From Natrinema sp. SYSU A 869 (lineage in GTDB: Archaea; Halobacteriota; Halobacteria; Halobacteriales; Natrialbaceae), in the NCBI RefSeq assembly GCF_019879105.1, contig NZ_CP082247.1:806001-870000 (forward strand): DNA of 64,000 nucleotides. The letters are read 5' to 3'. Under the pieces are notes generated by a model that did no database searches, was not told where the DNA came from, and saw only the letters and a list, made by a program, of their open reading frames with translations. This document shows, in pieces, positions 1-9,968 of the stretch. The first letter of the stretch is position 1, and every line of letters starts with the position of its first letter. Both the position numbers and the translations under genes were made by a program.

Positions 1-684
1 CGGGTCACCGATACTCCCGACCGGAATCCCAGAGCTCCGTTCTTCCAGCCCCTCCTCGTAAGAGTCGTACTCACCTCGTTCGAGACCCTGTTCGATGACT
101 TCGCTGATGCGTGGCGTCTCGTGGACGCCGGGGAGCACGGCGTTCGCGCGAATTTCGGGCGCAAGTTCCGTCGAGAGCGTCTTTTCCAGTCCGATAACGC
201 CCATCCGGACAGAGTTCGAGAGAACGAGCCCGTCGATCGCTTCCTTGACGCTACTGGACGTGATTGTGACGATCGTTCCGCCGCCATCGCGAAGGTGATC
301 GACCGCCTCGCGGACGACTCGGACGACGCTCATCACGAGCAGATCGAACGCCTCGTACCAGTCCTCGTCGCTTTTCTCCAGGAAGGGGCCGCTCGGCGGG
401 CCGCCGGCACTGGTCACGAGGTGGTCGATCGTCCCGAATTCGTCGACGGTCCTCTCGACGAGCGCAGTGATATCGTCGGGCTCGGTCAGATCGCCGGACT
501 GACCGACAACGGTGCCCGTCGCATCGGTTCGGACGTCCTCGACTGCCGCCTCGAGGCGCTCCTCGTCCCGACCGTTCAGTACGACGTTCGCTCCCTCCTT
601 CGCGAGCGCGCGAGCGGACGCTTTGCCGAGCCCGCTGCTCGACGCCGTGACGAGCGCTGCGTTACCCTGCAGTTGCAGATCCAT
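1..684 (-). CDS. SDR-family dehydrogenase, C-terminus beyond window
   Basis: NAD(P)-dependent short-chain dehydrogenase/reductase, cut by the left edge: 228 codons are visible and the end lies outside. The start ATG is at 684-682 and the protein opens with MDLQLQGNAALVTASSSGLG, a Rossmann start with a glycine pattern shifted from the usual TGxxxGIG. A NAG-like motif reads SAGGPP near residue 90. The segment SSSVKEAIDGLVLSNSVRMG sits where the catalytic Ser and Tyr-x3-Lys belong, but the Tyr/Lys pair is not obvious, so this looks like the atypical SDR branch with a changed active site. The FAH-like stub upstream is on the same strand, which suggests a sugar-acid oxidation role; the substrate is unknown. 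Confidence 0.85.
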   Translation of the reverse strand, partial: MDLQLQGNAALVTASSSGLGKASARALAKEGANVVLNGRDEERLEAAVEDVRTDATGTVVGQSGDLTEPDDITALVERTVDEFGTIDHLVTSAGGPPSGPFLEKSDEDWYEAFDLLVMSVVRVVREAVDHLRDGGGTIVTITSSSVKEAIDGLVLSNSVRMGVIGLEKTLSTELAPEIRANAVLPGVHETPRISEVIEQGLERGEYDSYEEGLEERSSGIPVGSIGDP

Positions 685-857
685 GGACACTCGTCTAACA
701 CGTTTCGAAATAAAGGTTCATCCCACGGCAAACCCCTCGGGACGGGGACGGACACCGATCAGATGATCGATCGCGCCGCGTCGGTTCGGGAATCACGACA
801 CGAATCCGAGCGCGGGACCATGTCCTCGAAGACCGGGACCAGCAGAGACCGCAGACC

Positions 858-1040
858 TCAGACGACGGTAACACTGTTCTCGAGTCGCCCGAGATCGGCG
901 AGGCCAGTCCCGTTGGTCCGTGTCGCAGCGGCGAGGTCGCGAAACGTCTCGATCGGCGGGTCGGCCGTACCGAGATCGAACAGTTCGCCGTCGCCGCTCG
1001 CGACGAGGCCCTCGGCTCGCTCGAGTTGGAAGTACTGCAT
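858..1040 (-). pseudogene. N-terminal stub of a fumarylacetoacetate-hydrolase-family gene (tentative)
   Basis: A 60-codon frame starting MQYFQLERAEGLVASGDGE and containing PPIETFRDLA resembles, from memory, the N-terminus of haloarchaeal FAH-family proteins such as 2-keto-3-deoxy-sugar-acid dehydratases. Those proteins are near 280-330 residues; here the frame ends in TGA. The same frame continues past the stop with LLVPVFEDMV, which resembles the next conserved stretch, and then stops again. The catalytic body is absent before the SDR gene. It is most likely a truncated remnant. The resemblance is by eye only and could be wrong. Confidence 0.35.
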
Positions 1041-1321
1041 AGTTCTCTCTGTGTGAGTATTACCCCCAAGCAGTGATAAAATATCGGGACCGATACAAAC
1101 CCTGAATCGAGTCGGTAATCGGATCGGTCAGTACAAGGGAAACGAGCGGGCTGTCTCCTCAATCCGTGTCAGCGCCCGTTCATCCGGCCAGCGGTCGGTG
1201 AGAGGGGCAGGAGACTCTCGGTCGAAGCCGAATCGGGATCGATGCCGGTAGCGGAGCGTCTCAAATTTCACGCGAATATAAGTTCCAGTACGAAATAGAG
1301 TGGCTTGAACGATTTCGATCC

Positions 1322-2299
1322 ATGAGTACGACTACTACCGATATCGTCGTCCTGCGCGGCACTGCACACGGAATGTCGAGTGAACGGTGCGCAGAGCGGC
1401 TTCGCGACCGCCGTCCCGATCTCGAGGTCGAACTGGCTCGAACGCCGGCGGCGGAACGAGAACTCATCACCGAGGCCCCCATCGCGACCGGCCTCCGAAT
1501 CGACGAGGAATTACTGGCCGGCGCGGACTCGCTCCGACTGTTCGCCTGCGCATCGGCGGGCGTCAACCACCTCCCGATAGACGAACTCGAGTCGCGTGAC
1601 ATCGCCGTAACGAACGCCTCGGGCGTCCACGCACCGAACATGGCCGAACACGTGCTCGGAAACGTATTGACGTTCGCGCGCCGGCTTCACCAGGGCTGGC
1701 GGCGTCAATCTCGAAACGAATGGCGACACTACCGTGCGGGCGAACTCAACGGGAGCACCGTCACGGTCGTCGGGATGGGGCCGATCGGGCGACGGACGCT
1801 CGAGTTACTGGCTCCGTTCGATGTCGAGCGGATCGGCGTCCGATACACGCCGGCGAAAGGCGGGCCGGCGGACGAGGTGCTCGGATACAGCGATGACCTC
1901 CACGAGGCGTTCATGCGATCCGATTACGTCGTGCTGGCCTGTCCCCTCACCGACACCACTCGAGGAATTATCGACGAGGAAGCGTTCAGAACGCTCCCGC
2001 CGAACGCAGTCGTCGTCAACGTCGCTCGCGGCGCAGTCGTCGACACCGACGACCTGCTCGCGGCGCTGCGCGGAAACGAGATCCGCGGTGCGGCACTGGA
2101 CGTGACCGATCCCGAACCGCTTCCCCACGACCACCCGCTCTGGACCCTCGAGAACGTCCTGATCACACCCCATAATTCGGGGCACACTGATGAGTACTGG
2201 GAACGACACGCCGACATTCTCGTGGAGAACCTCGAGCGAATCGACGACACGGGGTCGTATACCGGCCTCGAGAATCAGGTAGTGACGCCGGACGAGTGA
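1322..2299 (+). CDS. D-2-hydroxyacid dehydrogenase (NAD-dependent)
   Basis: 325 residues, the usual size for the D-isomer-specific 2-hydroxyacid dehydrogenase family, which interconverts 2-oxoacids and D-2-hydroxyacids in the cytoplasm. The Rossmann fingerprint is visible as VVGMGPIGRR near residue 140. The catalytic triad is in place: Arg in NVARGAVVD near 235, Glu in DPEPLP near 264, and His in PHNSGH near 283. An AT-rich box (aatataag, about 1273-1280) precedes the ATG. The next gene downstream starts the 2-oxoacid dehydrogenase operon, so the substrate may be glyoxylate, hydroxypyruvate or a branched 2-oxoacid. The exact substrate cannot be read from sequence. Confidence 0.9.
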   Translation: MSTTTTDIVVLRGTAHGMSSERCAERLRDRRPDLEVELARTPAAERELITEAPIATGLRIDEELLAGADSLRLFACASAGVNHLPIDELESRDIAVTNASGVHAPNMAEHVLGNVLTFARRLHQGWRRQSRNEWRHYRAGELNGSTVTVVGMGPIGRRTLELLAPFDVERIGVRYTPAKGGPADEVLGYSDDLHEAFMRSDYVVLACPLTDTTRGIIDEEAFRTLPPNAVVVNVARGAVVDTDDLLAALRGNEIRGAALDVTDPEPLPHDHPLWTLENVLITPHNSGHTDEYWERHADILVENLERIDDTGSYTGLENQVVTPDE

Positions 2300-2338
2300 T
2301 CGGCGTCGATAGTTCACGTTCGGGTAAAGTGACCGCAA

Positions 2339-2350
2339 CCTATTTTTCCG
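2339..2350 (+). promoter_or_regulatory. Likely promoter box of the 2-oxoacid dehydrogenase operon
   Basis: The AT-rich stretch acctatttttcc lies about 25-30 bases before the ATG at 2373, the spacing expected for an archaeal TATA box and a leaderless transcript. No Shine-Dalgarno sequence is seen before this start. Confidence 0.45.
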
Positions 2351-2372
2351 TTGGTTTGGTATTCCCACGCAC

Positions 2373-3506
2373 ATGTCACAGTGGTCAGAATCGCGACCGG
2401 ACGACGATTTCTATCGGGTACTCGCTCCGGACGGAACGATCACCGCAGATCCACCGGATCTCTCCGAAGACGTTCTCCGTCGCCAGTATCGAACGATGCG
2501 GCTCTCCAGGCGGTACGACGAGAAGACGCGGAGCCTCCAGCGGCGGGGAGAGATCAGTATTCTCTCGGGATCGATCGGCGAGGAGGCGATCCCGATCGGC
2601 AGCGCGGCGGCGCTCGAACCGGACGACTGGTGTTTCCTCACCTATCGGCAGACGCCCGCGATGCTGTACTGGGGGGCATCGCTCGAACGGTCGATAGCGG
2701 GCCTCATGGGGGCCGAACCCGAAACGATCGACGAACACCTCCCGCTTGACGACGAGGACGCACCACCAGTCAACTTCCCGCCCGTGTACGTCCCGTTGGC
2801 GGCGAACGTTACCAACGCCGTGGGATCGGCGATGGCAGACCGGTTCGGTGACACCGACGCCGTCACCCTCTCGTACATCGGCGACGGCTCGACGAGTCAG
2901 GGCGACTTCTACGAGGCGCTGAACTTCGCCGGCGTGTTCGACGCCCCCGCAGTCACGATCTGTCACAACAATCAGTGGGCGATCTCGGTCCCCGCCCACC
3001 GACAGACCGCCGCCGAGACGTTCGCACAGAAGGCCGAAGCGGCCGGCGTTCCGCACGAGCGAATCGACGGGAACGACGTCCTCGCCGTGTACGAGGGAAC
3101 GCGGCGAGCCGTCGAGCGGGCGCGGGAGGGCGACGGTCCGACGCTCATCGAGTGCGTCACCTACCGGGTCGACGACCACAACACTGCGGACGACGCCGAC
3201 GCCTATCGAGACGATTCACAACAGGAGTACTGGGCCGAGCGCGACCCGATCGATCGGTTCGAAGCGTATCTGCGTTCCGAGGGGATTCTCGACGACGAGA
3301 CCGTCGAGTCGATCGGCGAAGAGATAGACCGACGCGTCGAGGAAGCCGTCGACCGCGCCCGCGAGGTCCCCGACTCGGATCCCCAGCGGATCTTCGATAA
3401 TCACCTCAAGACGACGTCGTGGAACGAGCGCCACCAACGCGAGGAGCTCCGCGCAGAGCTCGAGGGCGAGAACCCGTTCACCGACTTCACAGGGGAGGGG
3501 CTATGA
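2373..3506 (+). CDS. pdhA: 2-oxoacid (pyruvate-type) dehydrogenase E1 component, alpha subunit
   Basis: 377 residues. This is the thiamine-diphosphate-binding half of the E1 decarboxylase. The TPP motif runs from GDGSTSQGDFYEAL to ICHNN at about residues 170-200. Further E1alpha features are the YRQTPAML segment and a final region rich in Glu and Arg. The stop overlaps the E1beta start (ATGA), so the two are translationally coupled. In haloarchaea such complexes are encoded alongside a separate 2-oxoacid ferredoxin oxidoreductase, and the true substrate (pyruvate, branched 2-oxoacid or acetoin) is often unproven. Confidence 0.92.
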   Translation: MSQWSESRPDDDFYRVLAPDGTITADPPDLSEDVLRRQYRTMRLSRRYDEKTRSLQRRGEISILSGSIGEEAIPIGSAAALEPDDWCFLTYRQTPAMLYWGASLERSIAGLMGAEPETIDEHLPLDDEDAPPVNFPPVYVPLAANVTNAVGSAMADRFGDTDAVTLSYIGDGSTSQGDFYEALNFAGVFDAPAVTICHNNQWAISVPAHRQTAAETFAQKAEAAGVPHERIDGNDVLAVYEGTRRAVERAREGDGPTLIECVTYRVDDHNTADDADAYRDDSQQEYWAERDPIDRFEAYLRSEGILDDETVESIGEEIDRRVEEAVDRAREVPDSDPQRIFDNHLKTTSWNERHQREELRAELEGENPFTDFTGEGL

Positions 3507-4507
3507 GCGCTCAGGACTATCCCGAGTCCGAGACCAGCGAGATAAACCTCGTCACGGCGGTCCGAGAGACGCTCGCTCAGGAGATGCGACGTGACGAGTC
3601 GGTCCGGCTGCTCGGCTACGATATGGGGCCGATCGGCGGCGTCTTTCGGGCCACCGAGAACCTCTACGAGGAGTTCGGCGAGGAACGCGTTATCGACACG
3701 CCGCTCTCGGAGAACGGCATCCTCGGTACCGCCGCGGGAATGGCGATGCGCGGCCAGCGCGTCGTCCCCGAGATTCAGTTCCTCGGGTTCTTCTACCCGG
3801 CGTTCGGCCAGTTCATGTACACGATCTCGAAGATGCACGAACGCTCGGGCGGAGAGATCGACATGCCGCTCACCGTCCGGATCCCCTACGGCGGTGGCAT
3901 CAAGTCCAGCGAGTACCACTCCGAGTCGACCGAGGCGCTCTTCATCCATACGCCGGGCGTCCGCGTCGTCTGTCCGAGCACGCCCGCGGAGACGAAAGGG
4001 CTGCTCGCCGCGAGCATCCGGTCCGATGATCCCGTAATGTTCCTCGAGCCCAAGAGCATCTACCGGGTCGGGACCGAAGCGGTCCCCGAGGAGGAGTACA
4101 CGCTTTCGCTCGACGACGCCCGGATCGTCCGAGAGGGAAGCGATATAACCGTTCTCACGTGGGGGGCAATGGTCCGACACGCGGTCACGGCGGCCGATCG
4201 GGTCGACGCCGACGTCGAGATCGTGGACGTCCGGACGCTCTCGCCGCTTCCGGTCGAAGCGATCCTCGACTCGGTGAAAAAGACCGGCCGCTGTGTCGTC
4301 TTCCACGAGGCACGACGCACGCTCGGGCTGGGAGCGGAGTTATCGGCGCTCATCAACGAGTACGCGCTCGATCGGCTTCACGCCCCGATCAAGCGCGCGA
4401 CGGGATACGACGTCCACTTCCCAGGCCATCAGACCGAAGAGGCGTACCTTCCGGACGAACAGCGAGCGGTCGACGCGATCGAGGCGGTGATGTCGTATGA
4501 GTTCTGA
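3503..4507 (+). CDS. pdhB: 2-oxoacid dehydrogenase E1 component, beta subunit
   Basis: 334 residues from ATG 3503. The open frame extends further upstream, but [10 protein letters not shown] is chosen because it overlaps the E1alpha stop by the ATGA pattern and matches the family N-terminus before [15 protein letters not shown]. Recognisable features are [31 protein letters not shown], the RIPYGGG segment, and a C-terminal transketolase-like domain starting with [10 protein letters not shown]. It pairs with E1alpha to form the decarboxylase that loads the E2 lipoyl arm. Its end overlaps the E2 start by 11 bases. Confidence 0.92.
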   Translation: MSAQDYPESETSEINLVTAVRETLAQEMRRDESVRLLGYDMGPIGGVFRATENLYEEFGEERVIDTPLSENGILGTAAGMAMRGQRVVPEIQFLGFFYPAFGQFMYTISKMHERSGGEIDMPLTVRIPYGGGIKSSEYHSESTEALFIHTPGVRVVCPSTPAETKGLLAASIRSDDPVMFLEPKSIYRVGTEAVPEEEYTLSLDDARIVREGSDITVLTWGAMVRHAVTAADRVDADVEIVDVRTLSPLPVEAILDSVKKTGRCVVFHEARRTLGLGAELSALINEYALDRLHAPIKRATGYDVHFPGHQTEEAYLPDEQRAVDAIEAVMSYEF

Positions 4508-5870
4508 GTTCGAATTCACGCTACCGGACGTCGGAGAGGGAATCACGGAGGCGGAGATCGTCGACTGGTTCGTCGACGATGGAGACGCCGTCGACGAGGA
4601 CGAGCCCGTCTGTACCGTCGAGACCGACAAGGCGATGGTCGAGATTCCGGCGCCGAGCGATGGGACCGTCACAGAGCGCCGCGCCGAAACCGGCGACACG
4701 GTCGCCGTCGGCGAGGTGTTACTAGTCATCGAAACGGACGAGCCGCCGAAAACGAGTAGCGAGCAGTCGAGCGAGGCGGACGATCGGGGAGTCGCCGGCA
4801 GCTCGAACGAGCCGAGCGACGAGCCGGCGGCCGCCACCGGCGAGACGGATCAGAGCGCTCCCGCGGGAGCCGTCTTGGAAGAGTCGCGCGAAACGGCCGC
4901 CAACGGAGCGACGGGAGCCGTTGCGGACCAGCGCGTGGGAACCGTCGCGGACCAGCGGGTGTTCGCCGCACCCAGCACTCGACGGTACGCTCGCGAACAG
5001 GGCGTCGACATCGCGGCCATCGACGGGACCGGTCCGAACGGTCGCGTCCTCCGGGAGGACATCGATGCCCGCCTCGAACAGCGACGGCCGACCGGCGACG
5101 CGGAGCCGACGACGGAGTCGAGCGAGGTGAGTACAGCTTCAACCGAGCCCGACATCTCGACGGACGACGAGCGGACTGTTCATCGCCCGCTGCAGGGTAT
5201 CGAAAAGCAAATGGCCGAGAACATGAGCGAGTCGTGGCAGACCGTTCCCCACGTTACCTCGGTGTCCGAAGCCGACGCGACCGAACTCGTTGCACTGAAA
5301 GAACGGCTCGACGAGAAGCACGAACGTCGAATCACGTACACGGCGATTATCGTCAAGGCGGTCGTCCCGGCGCTACAGGAGTTTCCCGAGATCAACGCCA
5401 GTGTCGACCTCGAGGCCGAGGAGGTTATCGAGAAGAACTACTACAACGTCGGCGTCGCCGTCGACACCGAACACGGACTCGTCGTTCCGGTACTCCGCGA
5501 CGTCGATCGGAAATCGATCACCGAAATCGCGGCGGAGCTCGCGGAACTGGTCGACGCCGCCGCCGACCGAGAGCTAGAGCCGTCGGACTTCGCAGACGGG
5601 ACGTTCACGGTAACGAACACGGGGACACACGGCGAACACGGCGTGTTCGGAACGCCGATCATCAACCATCCCGAGGCGGCGATCATGGGGGTCAATCGGA
5701 TCCGAAACGCGCCCGTTGCAGTGGACGACGAAACGGTCGAGGTCCGAAAGCAGCTCCGACTGACGCTCTCGTACGACCACCGCATTATCGACGGAGCGAC
5801 CGGGTCTCAGTTCATGGAGACGGTCATCGAGGGACTCGAAGATCCGGACGTGCTGCTCAGTCGGATCTGA
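4497..5870 (+). CDS. pdhC: 2-oxoacid dehydrogenase E2 (dihydrolipoamide acyltransferase)
   Basis: 457 residues with the full E2 layout: one lipoyl domain at residues 1-80 with the lipoylated Lys near 45 in [11 protein letters not shown], an acidic Ala/Glu/Ser linker, a peripheral-subunit-binding domain near 155-195 ([15 protein letters not shown]), and the acyltransferase core ending in [10 protein letters not shown], with catalytic His near 428 and Asp near 432. It transfers the acyl group to CoA. The start overlaps the E1beta end. No E3 (dihydrolipoamide dehydrogenase) follows; the operon ends here and the next genes run on the other strand. Confidence 0.92.
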   Translation: MSSEFEFTLPDVGEGITEAEIVDWFVDDGDAVDEDEPVCTVETDKAMVEIPAPSDGTVTERRAETGDTVAVGEVLLVIETDEPPKTSSEQSSEADDRGVAGSSNEPSDEPAAATGETDQSAPAGAVLEESRETAANGATGAVADQRVGTVADQRVFAAPSTRRYAREQGVDIAAIDGTGPNGRVLREDIDARLEQRRPTGDAEPTTESSEVSTASTEPDISTDDERTVHRPLQGIEKQMAENMSESWQTVPHVTSVSEADATELVALKERLDEKHERRITYTAIIVKAVVPALQEFPEINASVDLEAEEVIEKNYYNVGVAVDTEHGLVVPVLRDVDRKSITEIAAELAELVDAAADRELEPSDFADGTFTVTNTGTHGEHGVFGTPIINHPEAAIMGVNRIRNAPVAVDDETVEVRKQLRLTLSYDHRIIDGATGSQFMETVIEGLEDPDVLLSRI

Positions 5871-6061
5871 ATCGTCCGGACACCGTTTCAGGGAATCGAG
5901 ATTGAGATACCACCGCCGAGTAAGGCGGATAATCGCCAGACATCACTGACTCAATTGGCACGTAATCAAGCGTTCGGGGCTCATATTCAAACAGTTCACC
6001 GATCAGGGCAGGGATCAGCGGACGGCGTCGAAAGCGGTCCGAAGAGCAGACGGGCGCAGAA

Positions 6062-7546
6062 TCAATTCGCAGTGAACCGTTTTGCGAGAAACGGCGAGAG
6101 CAGCGACACGACGGATAACAGCAGGATCACCATCGCGATCGGACTCGTATAGAAGATGTCGAGCGACCCCTCCGAGAGTTGGAGCGAGCGGCGGAGGTTC
6201 TCCTCAGCGATCGGGCCGAGAATTAACCCGAGCACCATCGGTGCAAGGGGGTAATCGTCCATCCGCATCACGAACCCGAGCAAGCCCGCGAGGACCATCG
6301 CCCAGACGTCGAAGATCCCGCCGCGGAGTGCGAACGAACCGACGACGCAGAGAACGATAATTATCGGCCACAGGTACTGCGGCGGAAAGTTGATGATCCG
6401 TACCCAGAAGTGCGCCCCGAGGAGTCCGAGGACGAGGATAACCACGTAGACGAGGAAGAAGCCGATGAAGATCGAGAACACGAGACCGGTCTCTTGCTCG
6501 AACAGACCGGGCCCGGGACGGATCCCGTGGACCAGCAGTGCGCCGATCAGTATCGCGGTAACCGAATCGCCGGGAATGCCGAGCGTGAGCGTCGGAACGA
6601 GGGCACCGCCGGTGCTCGCGTTATTACCGGCTTCCGCGGCGGCGACGCCGCGGATATTCCCCTTCCCGAACGGGGGCGTCGCGTTACTCGCCCACCGCTT
6701 CGCCTCGTTGTACGTAACGAACGAGGCGATGTCTCCGCCGGCACCCGGCAGCGCACCGATGAAGGTTCCGATGATGCTCGAGGTGAACGTGACGTTTCGA
6801 ATGTCGCTCAGATCGGCCCGAGTCGGCATGATATCCGTCACGTCCTGCTCGACGTCGATGCCATCGATCCCTTCGCGATAGCGGTTGAACGCTTCCGCGA
6901 GCCCGAAGAGACCGATCATCACGGCGATGAACTGAACGCCGGCGGTCAGCGCCGTAATCCCGAAGGAGAATCGCGGATATCCGGTCGTCGGATCGAGCCC
7001 GATCGTCGCGATGAGCATACCCAGGAGCCCGGTGATCATCCCCTTCATGATCGAATCGCCGCTGACGCTTGCGATGATTGTCAGCCCGAAGAACGCGAGC
7101 GCGAAGTACTCCGGCGAACGGAAGTTCAGCGCGAACTGCGCGATCTGCGGGGAGATGAACGTGATGAGTACGACGCTGATCGCTCCCCCGACGAACGACG
7201 CGATGGTGGCGATGCCGATCGCGTTCCCGCCCTTTCCCTGCTGTGAAAGCGGGAATCCGTCGAAGATCGTCGCCGCAGCGCTCGGCGTTCCCGGTGTGCG
7301 GATGAGGATCGCGGGAATCGACCCCGCGAAGAGGGCGCCGCCGTAAATACCGAGCAGGAGCATCATTCCCGTCGTCGGTTCCATGCCGAACGTGAACGAA
7401 ACCAGGACGGCGACAGTCATCGTCGCAGTCATGCCGGGGATCGCGCCCATCGCAATACCGATGATAACGCCGAGAACAATCAATATCAGCGGTAGCGGCT
7501 GGAAAACGAGCGCCATTCCCTCGAGTACTCCTGCAACAATATTCAT
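6062..7546 (-). CDS. tctA: Tripartite tricarboxylate transporter, large permease TctA
   Basis: 494 residues, almost entirely hydrophobic, with about 11-12 membrane segments, the normal size for TctA. Hallmarks are PGMTATMTVAVLVSFTFGM near the N-terminus, GIYGGALFAGSIPAILIRTPGTP, and the second repeat with FIGALPGAGGDIASFVTY and LGIPGDSVTAILIGAL. It forms the substrate channel of a sodium- or proton-driven carboxylate importer with TctB and the binding protein TctC. The three genes are in order C-B-A on the minus strand, with 37 bases between tctB and this gene, so they form one operon. Confidence 0.95.
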   Translation of the reverse strand: MNIVAGVLEGMALVFQPLPLILIVLGVIIGIAMGAIPGMTATMTVAVLVSFTFGMEPTTGMMLLLGIYGGALFAGSIPAILIRTPGTPSAAATIFDGFPLSQQGKGGNAIGIATIASFVGGAISVVLITFISPQIAQFALNFRSPEYFALAFFGLTIIASVSGDSIMKGMITGLLGMLIATIGLDPTTGYPRFSFGITALTAGVQFIAVMIGLFGLAEAFNRYREGIDGIDVEQDVTDIMPTRADLSDIRNVTFTSSIIGTFIGALPGAGGDIASFVTYNEAKRWASNATPPFGKGNIRGVAAAEAGNNASTGGALVPTLTLGIPGDSVTAILIGALLVHGIRPGPGLFEQETGLVFSIFIGFFLVYVVILVLGLLGAHFWVRIINFPPQYLWPIIIVLCVVGSFALRGGIFDVWAMVLAGLLGFVMRMDDYPLAPMVLGLILGPIAEENLRRSLQLSEGSLDIFYTSPIAMVILLLSVVSLLSPFLAKRFTAN

Positions 7547-7583
7547 CGGATCACTCTCTCGGTGGAGATAGTGGGGAGTAGTC

Positions 7584-8089
7584 TCACACTAATCCAACGC
7601 CTCCGTACCACAGTGATGGCAACAGTCGTCCGATCGGAACGAACGGGTTTTCGGGGAGCGGTATGCGAAGGAATTGAATGAAGATGTAGTGCAATGCGAG
7701 ACTGACACCGAGCGCGACCGGGACTGACTTCCAGACTCGGTCGACGCCCGAGAAGTGCATACTGACCACGAGAAAGACGACCGTGGCGAGGAGGAAGCCG
7801 AGAAACGGCATGAGAACGACGTATCCCACGACGAGGACGGCGGCGATGCCGACCGTCACGGCCACCGATGCGGAGATTTCATACGACCGTTCCTCATCGG
7901 ACCGAATCGCGTTTATTAACTGAGCGACCGCGAACAGGGCGATCAAGCCAGCGATCACTCGCGGAAAGAACGCAGGCGACGTCTCGCCGAACCCGCTCGG
8001 GAAATCCGCCGTGTAGAAAATATAGCACCGACTAGGAGGAGCAGTAATCCGCTCGCGATCTTGTCGGTATGACTGATTCTAATAGACAT
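7584..8089 (-). pseudogene. tctB: Tripartite tricarboxylate transporter, small permease TctB (frameshifted)
   Basis: Small four-helix subunit of the TctABC importer. The N-terminus MSIRISHTDKIASGLLLLLV reads from ATG 8089, then leaves frame. The rest, starting YIFYTADFPSGFGETSPAFF and continuing through FPRVIAGLIALFAVAQL to the stop at 7584, is in another frame. Joining them needs one extra base near 8022-8030 and gives about 168 residues, the usual TctB size. Nothing else in the gene is damaged. Either the sequence lost a base or the gene was recently inactivated. A shorter product from GTG or ATC near 7958 would lack the first helix. Confidence 0.85.
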
Positions 8090-8138
8090 TTTATTTCGTT
8101 TTTGGAGTGGTGAAATCCGTGTGGTTCGATCGGCTATG

Positions 8139-9146
8139 CTACTCACCCAGCTCGAGATTCTCGACGAGTTCTCCGAAGTCCTCGTAGGACTGCTGCATGA
8201 ACTGGCCGAACTCCTCGGTGTCCCGTTTCCGGAGGCCGAAGCCGCTCGTATCCATGAACTCCTGGAACTCGTCGGATTCGTACACCGAATTATAGGCGTC
8301 GTAAAGCGTCGAAATGACGTCGTCGGGCGTGTCGTTCGGAACGCCAAGTCCTCTCCAGGCGCCCATCGAAAAGTCGACCCCTTCTTCCATCAGCGTCGGG
8401 GTGTCAGGCATCAGATCGACTCGTTCCTCCCCGAAGACGGCGAGCGTCGTGAGCGGCCCGTCTTCCACCTGCCCGGCGACCTCCGGAGCGCTCGAGGTGG
8501 TCGCTTGGACTTCTCCGTTGACGACGGCTTCCGTTGCGGGCGCAGCGCCGTTGTACCCGACGTGATCCAGTTCGATCCCGGCCTCCTGTGCGAAGCCGGC
8601 CGCGGACAGATGCCAGATTCCGCCCGGCCCGGAGTTCGAGACGCTGATCTCGCCTGGGTTGTCCTCAGCGTAATCGATGAACTCACTGAGAGTCCCGTAG
8701 GGCGCGTCTTCAGGAACGGTGAGCGCTGCAGGGTCGAAGTTGTACTGCAGTATCGGTTCGACGTCTTCGTGACTGACCTGTGCCACGCCCAGATGTTCGA
8801 TCGTTGTGATTTCGACGGTGAGAACGCCGACGGTGTGACCGTCAGGGGCGGCGTTTGCGATCGCACCGAACCCGACGCTACCGGTCCCACCGGTCTGGTT
8901 ACTGACGTATGCCGACGTATCAAGGTGGTTTTCGACACCGCTGGCCAACTGCCGTGCGGTCTGGTCGGTCCCACCACCTTCGGCCCACGGGCAGATCATC
9001 TCGATATCTTGACTGGGGAACTCGCCACCACCGCTCCCACCGGAGATGTCGTCCGTACACCCAGCGATCCCCACGGTCCCGAGAACGGATCCGGCGCCCG
9101 CGGCTTTGACGAACTGTCGCCGCTGAAGCGTGGTATCTTTTACCAT
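8139..9146 (-). CDS. tctC: Tripartite tricarboxylate transporter binding lipoprotein TctC (Bug family)
   Basis: 335 residues. The N-terminus has a twin-arginine motif (LQRRQFVKAAG), a hydrophobic stretch and a lipobox ending GIAGC, so it is exported folded by Tat and anchored by lipid. Bug-family features are FPSQDIEMICPWAEGGGTDQTAR near residue 45, IANAAPDGHTVG, and NSGPGGIWHLSAAGFAQ, where the carboxylate is bound by backbone contacts. It delivers substrate to TctA/TctB. First gene of the tctCBA operon. The ligand could be a di- or tricarboxylate or a sugar acid and is not readable from sequence. Confidence 0.93.
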   Translation of the reverse strand: MVKDTTLQRRQFVKAAGAGSVLGTVGIAGCTDDISGGSGGGEFPSQDIEMICPWAEGGGTDQTARQLASGVENHLDTSAYVSNQTGGTGSVGFGAIANAAPDGHTVGVLTVEITTIEHLGVAQVSHEDVEPILQYNFDPAALTVPEDAPYGTLSEFIDYAEDNPGEISVSNSGPGGIWHLSAAGFAQEAGIELDHVGYNGAAPATEAVVNGEVQATTSSAPEVAGQVEDGPLTTLAVFGEERVDLMPDTPTLMEEGVDFSMGAWRGLGVPNDTPDDVISTLYDAYNSVYESDEFQEFMDTSGFGLRKRDTEEFGQFMQQSYEDFGELVENLELGE

Positions 9147-9162
9147 ACACCGTTTGGGTATG

Positions 9163-9178
9163 CCATTATATCATTTAA
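9163..9178 (-). promoter_or_regulatory. Likely TATA box of the tctCBA operon
   Basis: Read on the minus strand, taaatgatataatgg lies about 20-30 bases before the ATG at 9146, matching an archaeal TATA element with little or no leader. Confidence 0.45.
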
Positions 9179-9409
9179 GTTTTCCTATCAGTATTCATGT
9201 TCTATAGGTAAAATCAACTGCACATCAGTACTGCTGCAGGAATAATACAATTTCGGTTGAATATAGTTTGAATCATGTATTCAATCCGATCAGACAGCTG
9301 GTTTCCGAAGACAGCGGCTCCGACCGGGTCGGACTACTCGCAGGGCGACAGTGGGAAACGGACCGAGTCCGTGCCGATTACTTATAGTCACCGAGGGAAA
9401 TGACAGTGT

Positions 9410-9856
9410 ATGCCAGTCGTCGCAGCCATCGATCGGTCTCCGACTACAGACCGAGTCGTCGCCGAAGCCGCCACGCTCAGTGAGACGTTCGACACGGAAC
9501 TGCACGTCGTCCACGTCGCCGGCCAGTACGAAACGACCAACCGCGTCCGGATGGACGCGGCGGAGGGATCCCGCGATCCCGTCGATCTGGACGACGACGA
9601 ACGTGCACGGACTCACGTTCGGAGCGTCGCTCGTTCGGTCACCGACTCGTTCACACCGGTCGGTCTCGTTGGGTATCCGGAACAGGAGATATTACGCTAC
9701 GCGACCGAACACGATGCCGACTACATCGTCATCGGCGGACGAAAGCGGTCACCGATCGGCAAAGCGCTGTTCGGAAGTACGGCACAGGCCATATTACTGG
9801 ACGCGGACCGACCGGTAGTAGCGATTCCAACCACTGATTCCGATACCGACCGCTGA
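9410..9856 (+). CDS. Universal stress protein (UspA family)
   Basis: 148 residues, a single Usp domain. The ATP-binding signature G-x2-G-x9-G-S/T is seen as [17 protein letters not shown] followed by [15 protein letters not shown]. The N-terminal strand [10 protein letters not shown] supplies the usual Asp. It is transcribed away from the tctCBA operon, sharing its upstream region. Usp genes next to transporters are common in haloarchaea and are thought to sense ATP state or adjust transporter activity, but a functional link here is inference. Confidence 0.9.
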   Translation: MPVVAAIDRSPTTDRVVAEAATLSETFDTELHVVHVAGQYETTNRVRMDAAEGSRDPVDLDDDERARTHVRSVARSVTDSFTPVGLVGYPEQEILRYATEHDADYIVIGGRKRSPIGKALFGSTAQAILLDADRPVVAIPTTDSDTDR

Positions 9857-9968
9857 CCATCGGAAGAAGGCAAGAGCGTAAACCGTATTTCGATATTTCG
9901 ACACCGTATTAGAAGGCAGGCAGACGGTCAAATTATATAGACACTTATTGATTGTGTAGTTTATCATT

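Noticed and set aside
121-1056. Long plus-strand frame of 311 codons at the left edge
   Set aside because: It is antisense to the SDR gene, is Arg-rich and has no family match; the minus strand carries clear SDR motifs.
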